Of a stretch of DNA of 8,172 nt, positions 1 through 5,426 are shown in pieces (the stretch's first letter is position 1; every line of letters starts with the position of its first letter). Made by a program: the position numbers and the translations under genes. Source of the stretch: Kineosporiaceae bacterium (lineage in GTDB: Bacteria; Actinomycetota; Actinomycetes; Actinomycetales; Angustibacteraceae); assembly GCA_027345905.1 (NCBI GenBank), contig DAIETC010000013.1:1-8172 (forward strand), written 5' to 3'. The notes beneath the pieces are model-generated. The model was not told the DNA's origin. It saw only the letters and a program-made list of their open reading frames with translations, and made no database searches.

Positions 1-753
1 GCGGCCGGCGCCGCGCTGGCTGGCCTGGCGGCCCGGCGCTGGAACAGTGCGGCCCTGGCGCTGCTCGCCTGGTCGGGCCTGAGCGGGCAGTTCGCCTGGC
101 AGCGGATCGCGGCCGGGCCGCGGACCCCGGTCGAGGTCCGCGAGATGGCGCTGACCAGCCTGGCCATCCCGCCGGCGGCGGTGTGGCATCGGGCCGTGGG
201 CACCTGGCGCACCCGGCGGACCCCGCCATGGCCGGCACCGGTGCGGGCCGTGCTGTTCGACCGGGACGGCACCTTGATCCGCGACGTGGCCTACAACGGG
301 GACGCCGCCCAGGTGGAACCGGTGCCCACCGCGGCCGCGTCGCTGGCCCGATTGCGAGCAGCCGGACTGGCCGTCGGCGTCATCACCAACCAGTCCGCCC
401 TTGCCCGCGGCCTGATCACCCGTGAGCAGCTGGACGCCGTGAATGCCCGGGTCGAAGAGCTGCTGGGCCCGTTCGACACCTGGCAGGTCTGCCCGCATGC
501 AGACCAGGACGGGTGCGACTGCCGAAAGCCCGAGCCCGGCATGGTGTACGCGGCTGCGGCCGCACTGGGCGTCCAGCCCTACGAGGTCGCGGTGGTCGGC
601 GACATCGGCAGTGACATCCAGGCCGCGCTGGCCGCCGGCGCGCGGGCCGTGCTGGTACCCAACCTCAAGACGCACCCGCAGGAGGTCGCTGCGTGCGACG
701 TCACGGCCCAGACGCTGCAGGAGGCGGTCGACGTGCTGCTGGGCGCCCGGTGA
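1..753 (+). CDS. Glycosyltransferase (family 2, C-terminal tail) fused to GmhB-like HAD-IIIA phosphatase, 5' partial
   Basis: The frame is open from base 1, so the start lies upstream; the ATG at 145 is internal. The first 75 or so residues contain an alanine/leucine-rich probable membrane segment (about 49-117) and a tail (SLAIPPAAVWHRAVGTWR, about 157-210) of the type seen at the C-terminus of actinobacterial membrane-bound GT2 enzymes. From about 241 comes a complete HAD phosphatase: DRDGT nucleophile motif (259-273), motif II TNQS (385-396), a zinc loop with Cys490, His496, Cys514 and Cys520 followed by RKPEPG including the motif III Lys, and motif IV GDIGSD (598-615). The Cys-x-His...Cys-x-Cys loop is the mark of D-glycero-D-manno-heptose-1,7-bisphosphate 7-phosphatase (GmhB) relatives, which supply the heptose phosphate for ADP-heptose. 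The exact sugar is inferred. The stop overlaps the GTG of the broken GT9 gene, which fits a glycan operon. The HAD part is secure; the GT2 assignment rests on the tail only. Confidence 0.85.
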   Translation, partial: AAGAALAGLAARRWNSAALALLAWSGLSGQFAWQRIAAGPRTPVEVREMALTSLAIPPAAVWHRAVGTWRTRRTPPWPAPVRAVLFDRDGTLIRDVAYNGDAAQVEPVPTAAASLARLRAAGLAVGVITNQSALARGLITREQLDAVNARVEELLGPFDTWQVCPHADQDGCDCRKPEPGMVYAAAAALGVQPYEVAVVGDIGSDIQAALAAGARAVLVPNLKTHPQEVAACDVTAQTLQEAVDVLLGAR

Positions 754-1045
754 GAGCTCTGGTCGCGCGGCTGGACAGCGACGGCGACGTGCTGCTCGCC
801 GGCCCCGCCGTCCGTGCGATCGCCGCCGGCAGCGAGCACGTGACGTTGCTGGTCCCTCCGGCCGGGGAGCAGGCCGCGCGGCTGCTGCCGGGGGTCGACG
901 AGATCATCGTCGTCCCCCAACACGCTCACCGGCCGGTACATCGTCGTGCACCTGGGCGCGTCCGCCCCGGCCCGGTCTGCGGCGACCATGGCTGCCAGCT
1001 CGCCGTCGTGCGCGGTACTCGGTGACCACTGCACGTGGTGTCGGC
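750..1045 (+). pseudogene. Glycosyltransferase family 9 (heptosyltransferase-like) remnant, deleted and frameshifted
   Basis: GTG at 750 overlaps the TGA of the HAD gene (GTGA), as for a translationally coupled partner. The first 55 or so codons read MRALVARLDSDGDVLLAGP, then LLPGVDEIIVV, a good GT9 N-terminus with its first nucleotide-sugar-fold strand. After about 915 this frame turns into arginine- and proline-rich residues and stops at 1023-1025. In the +1 frame, at about 934-975, the sequence YIVVHLGASAPARSA appears, which resembles the strand and GAS motif that opens the second half of GT9 enzymes. The roughly 100 or more residues that normally separate the two pieces are missing, and the C-terminal nucleotide-sugar domain is absent. 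Intact relatives are about 320-350 residues. I call this a decayed gene: internal deletion with frame change plus C-terminal loss. The right boundary is uncertain. The sugar donor was probably an ADP-heptose-like nucleotide sugar, by family and neighbour. Confidence 0.75.
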
Positions 1046-1127
1046 ATGCTCTTCGCTACCCAGCACCGAGCGGGCCAAACCCGCCTCGCTGCGACGCGGG
1101 CACCCTTCGCGGCTACCGTAGGTGTGG

Positions 1128-1161
1128 CAGGCAGACGAGCAGATTCGTCAGGCAGACGAGC
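1128..1161 (+). repeat. 13-bp direct repeat, 21-bp period
   Basis: CAGGCAGACGAGC occurs at 1128-1140 and again, identical, at 1149-1161. The 8-bp spacer contains ATTCGTC, so GACGA (1135-1139) and TCGTC (1145-1149) also form a small inverted repeat. The period of 21 bp equals two DNA turns and also seven codons of the frame of the downstream gene. Confidence 0.7.
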
Positions 1162-1185
1162 GCGTCGGCCCTGCCCTGGCGGCGG

Positions 1186-1191
1186 AAGGAG
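1186..1191 (+). promoter_or_regulatory. Ribosome binding site AAGGAG
   Basis: AAGGAG ends 5 bases before the GTG at 1197. This decides the start of the ATPase gene against the upstream in-frame GTG at 1122, which has no properly spaced site. Confidence 0.75.
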
Positions 1192-1196
1192 TAGCG

Positions 1197-1619
1197 GTGT
1201 CGTCATCGGTACCGATCCGCGCCGCGGAACCGCCCACCGGCGAGCCACGGGGTGAGTGGAGTCTTCGCCCCGAGGCGCAGAGCGCCCGCCTGGCCCGTCG
1301 GCTTGTGGCCCAGGCCTTGCAGGGCGCGGACGAACACCTACGCCGGCGCGCCGCTCTGATCACAAGTGAACTGGTCGGCAACGGCGTGCGGCATGCGCGC
1401 GGCGGCATGCTGCTGAGCGTGTGGCGGGTGCCGGCCGGCTGGGTGCTGGCCGTCGCCGACGACAGCCACGCCCCACCGGTGGTCAAGTCGGTGGGACAGC
1501 TGACGGAGGACGGCCGCGGGCTGTTCATCGTGCAGCGGATCAGTGAGAGGTTGGGTTGGGCACGCACCGCCACCGGCAAGGTGGTCTGGGCGTGCCTTGG
1601 CGACTCAGCCGCCCGCTGA
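1197..1619 (+). CDS. RsbW/SpoIIAB-like ATP-binding protein (HATPase_c_2 family)
   Basis: A 140-residue single-domain protein of the GHKL ATPase fold, the usual length for actinobacterial RsbW-like regulators. Visible motifs are the N box SELVGNGVRHA (residues 57-67, with Glu58 and Asn62 the expected catalytic and Mg-binding positions), a G1-type box VADDSHAPP (about 86-94), the G2 box DGRGLFIVQ (105-113), and a final GKVVWA strand (127-132). Relatives act in the cytoplasm as anti-sigma factors or serine kinases that phosphorylate a STAS-domain antagonist. No sigma factor or STAS gene is in the window, so the target is unknown. GTG 1197 is chosen for its strong Shine-Dalgarno. The frame stays open upstream to at least GTG 1122, which would add a QADE-containing heptad repeat of 25 residues. 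The 3' end overlaps the convergent GAF-ANTAR gene by 15 bp. Confidence 0.88.
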   Translation: MSSSVPIRAAEPPTGEPRGEWSLRPEAQSARLARRLVAQALQGADEHLRRRAALITSELVGNGVRHARGGMLLSVWRVPAGWVLAVADDSHAPPVVKSVGQLTEDGRGLFIVQRISERLGWARTATGKVVWACLGDSAAR

Positions 1620-2339
1620 GGGGGGAGCGTCAGCGAGGTGCGCCGGGCTGGCCCGCTCGGCCACCACGCGGGCGGCGATGTCGGCGAGCTTGACGTTCAT
1701 CCGCGACGAGGTCGATCGCAGCAGCTCGAAGGCCTGATCGGCGTCGATACGGTGCGCCGCCATCAAGAGCCCGACCGCCTTGCCGATCTCGCGGTTGCTC
1801 GCCAGTCCCTGTTGCAGCTGCTCGGCCCGCTCGTGGTTGGCCGCCGCGGTCATCGCCACCGACGCGAACGAGGCCAGGATGGCTCCGGTGTTGGCCGAGA
1901 CCGTCGTCAGCGCCCCAGGAGTGTCGGAGAAAACATTCAAGGCCCCGCTCTTGCGACCTTCGATGATCACCCGGTAGCCGATCATCCCGCGCACGCAGGT
2001 GTTCGCCAGCACCTTCTCGGCGAGCTGTGGCCACTCGCAGTTGGTGGTGATGTCGGGGTCGTATTGGAAGGACTCCTCGATGATCGCGTCGACGCATGGC
2101 CCGTCGCCGACCTCGCGCTCGAAACCGTCGACCTGGCGAGCCACCTCGTCGCTGGCCGCCGCTGTCGTGAACTCGCCCTTGACGAGCATCGCGACGCTGG
2201 CGTGGTCACAGCCGGGGATCAAGACCACGGCCGCCTCGACGAGCGCCTGCAGAACCGATGAGACGTCCTCACCGCTGTAGACGAGCCGGGCCATGGCCTC
2301 GAAGATCTCAGTCGTCTCGGCGGGAGGGTTTGAATTCAC
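1605..2339 (-). CDS. GAF-ANTAR domain transcription antitermination regulator
   Basis: Using GTG 2339 gives 244 residues. Residues about 14-160 form a GAF domain, with the VGDGPCVDAI motif (78-87) and the RKSGALNVFS strand (119-128) common in actinobacterial GAF-ANTAR proteins. Residues about 165-218 form the ANTAR domain: a coiled helix LQQGLASNREIGKAVGLLM, then DADQAFELLR and STSSRMNVKLADIAARVV, matching the three-helix RNA-binding pattern. ANTAR proteins bind paired RNA hairpins and prevent transcription termination. The GAF part presumably senses a ligand or redox state, but the signal is unknown. The frame runs upstream to 2435, but that extension is basic, low in family-like sequence, and crosses the promoter and the alkB stop. 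GTG 2339 has no Shine-Dalgarno and lies 5 bases after a -10 box, which fits leaderless translation. Convergent with the RsbW-like gene; possibly the same stress circuit, which is inference. Confidence 0.9.
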   Translation of the reverse strand: MNSNPPAETTEIFEAMARLVYSGEDVSSVLQALVEAAVVLIPGCDHASVAMLVKGEFTTAAASDEVARQVDGFEREVGDGPCVDAIIEESFQYDPDITTNCEWPQLAEKVLANTCVRGMIGYRVIIEGRKSGALNVFSDTPGALTTVSANTGAILASFASVAMTAAANHERAEQLQQGLASNREIGKAVGLLMAAHRIDADQAFELLRSTSSRMNVKLADIAARVVAERASPAHLADAPPSAGG

Positions 2340-2344
2340 GGCCC

Positions 2345-2373
2345 ATTGTCGCCTGCAGGTCGGCGTCTGGCAA
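2345..2373 (-). promoter_or_regulatory. SigA-type promoter of the GAF-ANTAR gene, predicted leaderless
   Basis: On the minus strand TTGCCA (2373-2368; 5 of 6 to TTGACA) is followed by exactly 17 bases and GACAAT (2350-2345; 4 of 6 to TATAAT). Five bases then separate the -10 box from the GTG at 2339. A transcript starting 6-7 bases after the -10 would begin at or one base inside the start codon. Confidence 0.6.
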
Positions 2374-2421
2374 GGATCGGCCCAACGGCGCGTGCGGCGG
2401 GTCCGGTTGCAGCCGCTGGGC

Positions 2422-3060
2422 TCAGCGCACCCCACGGGGTCGGAACTGGACGCTGATTCGCGGGCCTACTGCTCGGGCCGTCTTCGCGATCGCGTGCTCC
2501 CACGTGCGTTGGCACGAGCCGCCCATCACCACCAGGTCGCCGTGCCCGAGACAGAACCGGTGGACGGTGGTGCCGCCGCGCGGGCGCAGCAGCAGCGCGC
2601 GGGGTGAGCCGAACGACAAGATGGCCACCATGGTGTCCTCGTAGCGGCCGCGCCCGATGGTGTCGCCATGCCAGGCGACGCTGTCGCGCCCGTCGCGATA
2701 CAAGCAGAAACCGGCCGTCCGAAACGGCTCGGCGCCGTAGTGGGCACTCAACCGCATCCGGGCCTGCGTCAGCAGTGGATCGGGCAGCGGGTCACCCTCG
2801 CCGTACCAGCAGAGCATGCGCGGCACGCGGACCACGCGTTCGTACATCTGGCGTTGCTCGCCATACCACGGCACGGCGTCCAGCAGCCGGTCGAACAGCT
2901 CGTTCGATCCGCTGACCCAGCCCGGCAGCACGTCGATCCAGGCACCGTCTTGCAGGTGAGTACGCCGGGCGCGGCCCAGGTCGCCGAGCTGCGCAACCGC
3001 GGGGCCGTCGTCCGGCAGGCCAAGGCAGTCCAGCAGCGAACCTTGCACCGTCATCGTCAC
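2422..3060 (-). CDS. alkB: AlkB-like Fe(II)/2-oxoglutarate-dependent dioxygenase
   Basis: A 212-residue protein of the usual length for bacterial AlkB relatives. The iron ligands are visible as H-x-D in WHGDTIG (His131, Asp133) and the distal His189 in TWEHAI. The 2-oxoglutarate-binding arginine pattern is RISVQFRPR (Arg201 ... Arg207). The CLYRDGRDSVAW stretch before the HxD (119-130) matches the substrate-lid and core strand of the family. The family removes methyl groups from alkylated bases such as 1-methyladenine and 3-methylcytosine in DNA or RNA by oxidation, in the cytoplasm; substrate preference here cannot be read from sequence. The start is GTG 3060, with an in-frame ATG at 3054 as alternative; neither has a clear Shine-Dalgarno. 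It lies 33 bp downstream of the phosphodiester glycosidase gene on the same strand and 82 bp upstream of the GAF-ANTAR start, so read-through from upstream is possible. Confidence 0.92.
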   Translation of the reverse strand: MTMTVQGSLLDCLGLPDDGPAVAQLGDLGRARRTHLQDGAWIDVLPGWVSGSNELFDRLLDAVPWYGEQRQMYERVVRVPRMLCWYGEGDPLPDPLLTQARMRLSAHYGAEPFRTAGFCLYRDGRDSVAWHGDTIGRGRYEDTMVAILSFGSPRALLLRPRGGTTVHRFCLGHGDLVVMGGSCQRTWEHAIAKTARAVGPRISVQFRPRGVR

Positions 3061-3067
3061 GCGCCCG

Positions 3068-3073
3068 AGCGTA
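3068..3073 (-). promoter_or_regulatory. Possible -10 element for leaderless alkB
   Basis: TACGCT (TAnnnT pattern) on the minus strand lies seven bases before the GTG at 3060, so a transcript would start at the start codon. No good -35 element is present 16-18 bp upstream, so this is a weak call. Confidence 0.35.
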
Positions 3074-3093
3074 ACCGCATTCGTACAGTTGTG

Positions 3094-4713
3094 CTAGTCC
3101 ATGGGCGGGTGAGTCGGCAGGATCGCCACCACGTCGCCGACCGGCCGCTCACCGGTGGGGTCCGAAGGGCGGCCGAGCAGACGGCGACCCGCCACCATCG
3201 TCGTCGAGCCACCTCCGTCCAGGTTCAGCGCCGCGCGCGCACCCAGGGCCAGCATCACCCGGGACTGCTCGGCAAAGCTCATCCCGATGCTGTAGCCGGG
3301 ATTGCGGCCATCCACCGAGACGAGGAACAGGTCGCCGCGGCCATCGAAGCCGGCCATGGTGCGCGGGTTGCGCGCCACCCCGAACGCGAAGTAGAAGCCA
3401 GGGTCGCCCGGATGCACGAAACCCTGCCGGTAGGCGTCGACGAAGGGCCGGCCGCCGCGGACGAGGAACGGGCCACCGTTGACGACGCCGGTCGCCTTGC
3501 GCAACACCAGAGGTCGGTTGTCGGCCCGAAACGCCGAGCTGACCGTCATCCGCTGCCCGACCCGCGCATGCCCGCGTAGCCAGTCGGCGCCCGCCCCGAT
3601 GCCCTCAAGGACGCGCCCGGACGCCGGGATGGCGGCGCCGCGCTGCTCGCGGGCCTGGACGACGCGCCCGGCTCGGTCGAGCGTGACCGCGACCCCGGGG
3701 CCCGGTTGGCTGCTCGCCCCGAAGGCCGAGTCGAACGCGACGATCTCGTTGGGGTTGGTGCAGGTGAGGTCCTGCATCGCCCGCTCGAAGGGTTGATCGC
3801 CAGGTGCCCCGCAGTCACGAATCCGACCGACGCTGCGATCGACGCCGTTCAGGTCGATCGCCGCGCCGTCCGAGGAGCGCAGCCGCTGGTGGGTCGTCAC
3901 CGAGGCCACCGTGCTGCGGCCGGCGTCCAACACTAGGGCGGCCCGGTCGGCGACCGCCTCGCTGTCGTAGACACCGTCCTGGACGCCGATGCCCGCCAGG
4001 TCGCCGGGCACGCCGTCGGCAGCACCCACCACGAAGTAGCCGCCGTTGACCGCGGCCACTGCGCCGAGCCGGGCGGCGAGCGACGAGGTCGTCTCCCGCC
4101 CGGGAACGACGCCGGTGGCGAGCACGGCGTGGACCCGGCGCAGCTGGCGGTGGTCGACCCGAAGGATCCGCACCACCCACGGACCAGTTGCGTTTGCCTC
4201 GAACAGCGCCGTGTTGCTCACACCCAGCCCGACGACGCCCGCAGCCTTCAGTGCCGCGTTGGCCTGTTGGGCATCGGCCTCGCTGCGGTAACCCCGACTG
4301 ACCACGAGCCAGCCCAGCGGACCGACCTGCGGGTCATCGCCCGCTCGCTCGTCGATGCGCTGCACGCTCGCCACGCGGCCCTGCGCGCGGACGCGCTGGG
4401 CCAGGTCGTCGGCAGCCGCTTGGGTTGCCTGCAGCGACACCAGCGCCCAGGAGTCGCTCGTCGACGCCCGGCCGGCCACGATCGTGGTCAGCCGGACGCC
4501 GGGAGCCAGCTCGCGCTGCGTCGCCGTCTGCGTGGTGCCGGGCGGTCCGAGCGGCAGCGCGGGGACGGCGTCCGGGTAGCCGGTGGCCATCGGCTTGGAC
4601 GCCGAGCTCTGCGCGAGCACGGCCTGCGCCGTGGCCGGGTCCGGAGCGAAGAAGGCGAGCCCGACACCGATCGCCAGGAGAAGGGGCACGAGTGACCTGC
4701 GCGCACGGGACAT
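3094..4713 (-). CDS. Secreted phosphodiester glycosidase (NAGPA/DUF2233) family protein with SPOR-like segment
   Basis: ATG 4713 gives 539 residues and is preceded by GGAG with 6-base spacing; the upstream in-frame ATGs (4719, 4725) and the open frame to 4881 lack such a site. The N-terminus is a signal peptide: RARR, a hydrophobic core (residues 7-23) and a probable cleavage after Ala-Gln-Ala (29-31), so export is expected. Residues about 86-166 look like a SPOR-type fold, with two beta-alpha units: WALVSLQATQAAADDLAQ, and WLVVSRGYRSEADAQQA followed by an ANAALKAAGVVGLGV helix and strand. The C-terminal 300 or more residues are the phosphodiester glycosidase domain: AAVNGGYF (220-227), GVVNGGPFLVRGG (409-421), RTMAGFDGRGDLF (451-463) and NLDGGGSTTM (497-506), the last being the family's most conserved motif. 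Cys301 and Cys318 could form a disulfide. Relatives cleave sugar phosphodiester links; a role on cell-wall or teichoic-type polymers is inference. The SPOR call is by pattern only. Confidence 0.87.
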   Translation of the reverse strand: MSRARRSLVPLLLAIGVGLAFFAPDPATAQAVLAQSSASKPMATGYPDAVPALPLGPPGTTQTATQRELAPGVRLTTIVAGRASTSDSWALVSLQATQAAADDLAQRVRAQGRVASVQRIDERAGDDPQVGPLGWLVVSRGYRSEADAQQANAALKAAGVVGLGVSNTALFEANATGPWVVRILRVDHRQLRRVHAVLATGVVPGRETTSSLAARLGAVAAVNGGYFVVGAADGVPGDLAGIGVQDGVYDSEAVADRAALVLDAGRSTVASVTTHQRLRSSDGAAIDLNGVDRSVGRIRDCGAPGDQPFERAMQDLTCTNPNEIVAFDSAFGASSQPGPGVAVTLDRAGRVVQAREQRGAAIPASGRVLEGIGAGADWLRGHARVGQRMTVSSAFRADNRPLVLRKATGVVNGGPFLVRGGRPFVDAYRQGFVHPGDPGFYFAFGVARNPRTMAGFDGRGDLFLVSVDGRNPGYSIGMSFAEQSRVMLALGARAALNLDGGGSTTMVAGRRLLGRPSDPTGERPVGDVVAILPTHPPMD

Positions 4714-4771
4714 GGGCATCTCCATCGCATTGGGGCAAACCGGGTGATCGGAACTTTGCACACGAGCCGAC

Positions 4772-4788
4772 CAGGTCGAGGTGACCTG
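4772..4788. repeat. 17-bp palindrome in divergent intergenic region
   Basis: CAGGTC-gaggt-GACCTG: 6-bp perfect arms around a 5-base centre. It lies about 59 bp upstream of the glycosidase ATG (4713) and 114 bp upstream of the DUF2237 ATG (4902), a position suitable for an operator. No convincing promoter was found for either gene in 4714-4901. GGTCCGGG is also repeated at 4793-4800 and 4845-4852. Confidence 0.45.
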
Positions 4789-4901
4789 CGGTGGTCCGGG
4801 AGGTGTCAGGTTGATGGCGGTCTGGCGATCCTGACTGCGCTGGCGGTCCGGGTCAGGCGTGGCGTTGGCCGGGACCTGCACGCGAGGGCCATGATGGCGC
4901 C

Positions 4902-5306
4902 ATGAGTGTTGGTGACGCCGGCGCCCGCAACGTGCTCGGCGGCCCCCTGGAGGAGTGCGGCACCGACCCGCTGACCGGGTTTCACCGCGACGGCTGCTGC
5001 AACACCGGGCCCCACGATCTGGGCAGCCACACGGTGTGTGCGGTCGTCACCACCGAATTCCTTGCCCACCAGCAGCGGGTGGGCAACGACCTGTCCACAC
5101 CCCGGCCCGAGTACCGCTTTCCCGGTCTGCGGCCAGGAGATCGCTGGTGCGTCGTCGCCGGCCGCTGGTTGCAGGCCTACCTGGACGGCGCCGCGGCACC
5201 GGTCGTCCTGGCCGCGACCCATGAGCGCGCACTGGAGCTGATCCCGCTGGACGTACTGCGGGAAAAGGCGATCGACGTCCCGGTCGACCCGAGCAGCTTG
5301 CTGTAG
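4902..5306 (+). CDS. DUF2237 family protein
   Basis: A 134-residue soluble protein covering the whole DUF2237 family. Conserved blocks are NVLGGPLEECGTDPLTGF (10-27), RDGCCNTGPHDLGSHTVCA (29-47), GNDLSTPRPEYRFPGL (61-76), PGDRWCVVAGRW (78-89) and PVVLAATHERALE (100-112). The family has no established reaction. Its conserved cysteines (here Cys19, Cys32, Cys33, Cys46, Cys83) suggest metal binding or redox chemistry, but that is inference. In family members I recall, the RWC motif usually continues as CxC (RWCLCA), while here the second Cys is Val (RWCVVA). The start ATG 4902 fits the family N-terminus. It lies 13 bases after AGGG (4885-4888), and two out-of-frame ATGs (4891, 4894) sit between, ending in a TGA that overlaps this ATG. 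Divergent from the glycosidase gene; the helicase gene follows after 116 bp. Confidence 0.9.
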   Translation: MSVGDAGARNVLGGPLEECGTDPLTGFHRDGCCNTGPHDLGSHTVCAVVTTEFLAHQQRVGNDLSTPRPEYRFPGLRPGDRWCVVAGRWLQAYLDGAAAPVVLAATHERALELIPLDVLREKAIDVPVDPSSLL

Positions 5307-5337
5307 GTCACGCGCCCTGTGCAGCGCCTCACCGTGA

Positions 5338-5360
5338 TTGTCGGTGGCCTTGCGTAGGGT
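5338..5360 (+). promoter_or_regulatory. RecA-independent DNA-damage promoter (PafBC-type RecA-NDp)
   Basis: TTGTCGGTG (5338-5346), eight bases (5347-5354), then TAGGGT (5355-5360). This matches the published mycobacterial RecA-independent damage promoter TTGTCRGTG-N8-TAnnnT at every defined position, including spacing. It lies in the gap after the DUF2237 stop and about 60 bp upstream of the helicase GTG; a transcript would start near 5366-5368. In mycobacteria such promoters are activated by PafB-PafC after DNA damage. Whether this organism has PafBC is not visible here. Confidence 0.75.
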
Positions 5361-5396
5361 TGCGCTCGAACCCGGAACTGACGGGGACACCAGCCC

Positions 5397-5426
5397 ATGG
5401 CCGACCGATACGGGGGCGCCTCGTGA
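5397..5426 (+). other. 9-codon leader ORF overlapping the helicase start
   Basis: ATG 5397 encodes MADRYGGAS and stops at TGA 5424-5426, which overlaps the helicase GTG at 5423-5425 (GTGA). A G-rich ACGGGGA (5381-5387) lies 9 bases before the ATG as a possible ribosome site. The helicase GTG itself has only a poor site (GGGGG at 5412-5416). This arrangement would allow translational coupling. It could be chance, since so short an ORF cannot be proven from sequence. Confidence 0.4.

Larger units (their letters stand above)
1046..1196. other. Non-coding stretch between GT9 remnant and ATPase gene
   Basis: No gene is supported here. TACCGT at 1114-1119 fits a TAnnnT -10 element, but no convincing -35 lies at the usual distance, so the promoter of the downstream gene is not assigned. 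The stretch holds a 13-bp direct repeat, listed separately. Some of it may be mutated debris of the GT9 gene. Confidence 0.5.

Noticed and set aside
1149..1175. TTCGTCAGG-like damage promoter before the RsbW-like gene
   Set aside because: Only part of the -35 matches and no TAnnnT lies at the required distance.
443..1255. 270-codon plus-strand frame over the HAD and GT9 region
   Set aside because: Product is extremely Arg/Pro/Ser rich, overlaps the HAD catalytic region in a wrong frame, and the HAD motifs are clear in frame 1.
3068..3090. Possible PafBC-type promoter for alkB
   Set aside because: The TAnnnT -10 (TACGCT) is present, but the nine bases at the -35 place (AACTGTACG) match TTGTCRGTG at only two positions.
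2668..3579. 303-codon plus-strand frame across alkB and the glycosidase gene
   Set aside because: It runs antisense through two well-supported genes and the gap between them; its composition is low-complexity Arg/His/Ala with no domain.
4714..4881. N-terminal extension of the glycosidase gene up to 4881
   Set aside because: The frame is open, but it would place the signal peptide 56 residues inside the protein, and the GGAG site supports ATG 4713.
5366..5380. Possible LexA (SOS) box in the helicase upstream region
   Set aside because: Only a left half-site TCGAAC is present; the matching GTTCGA half is absent at the required spacing.
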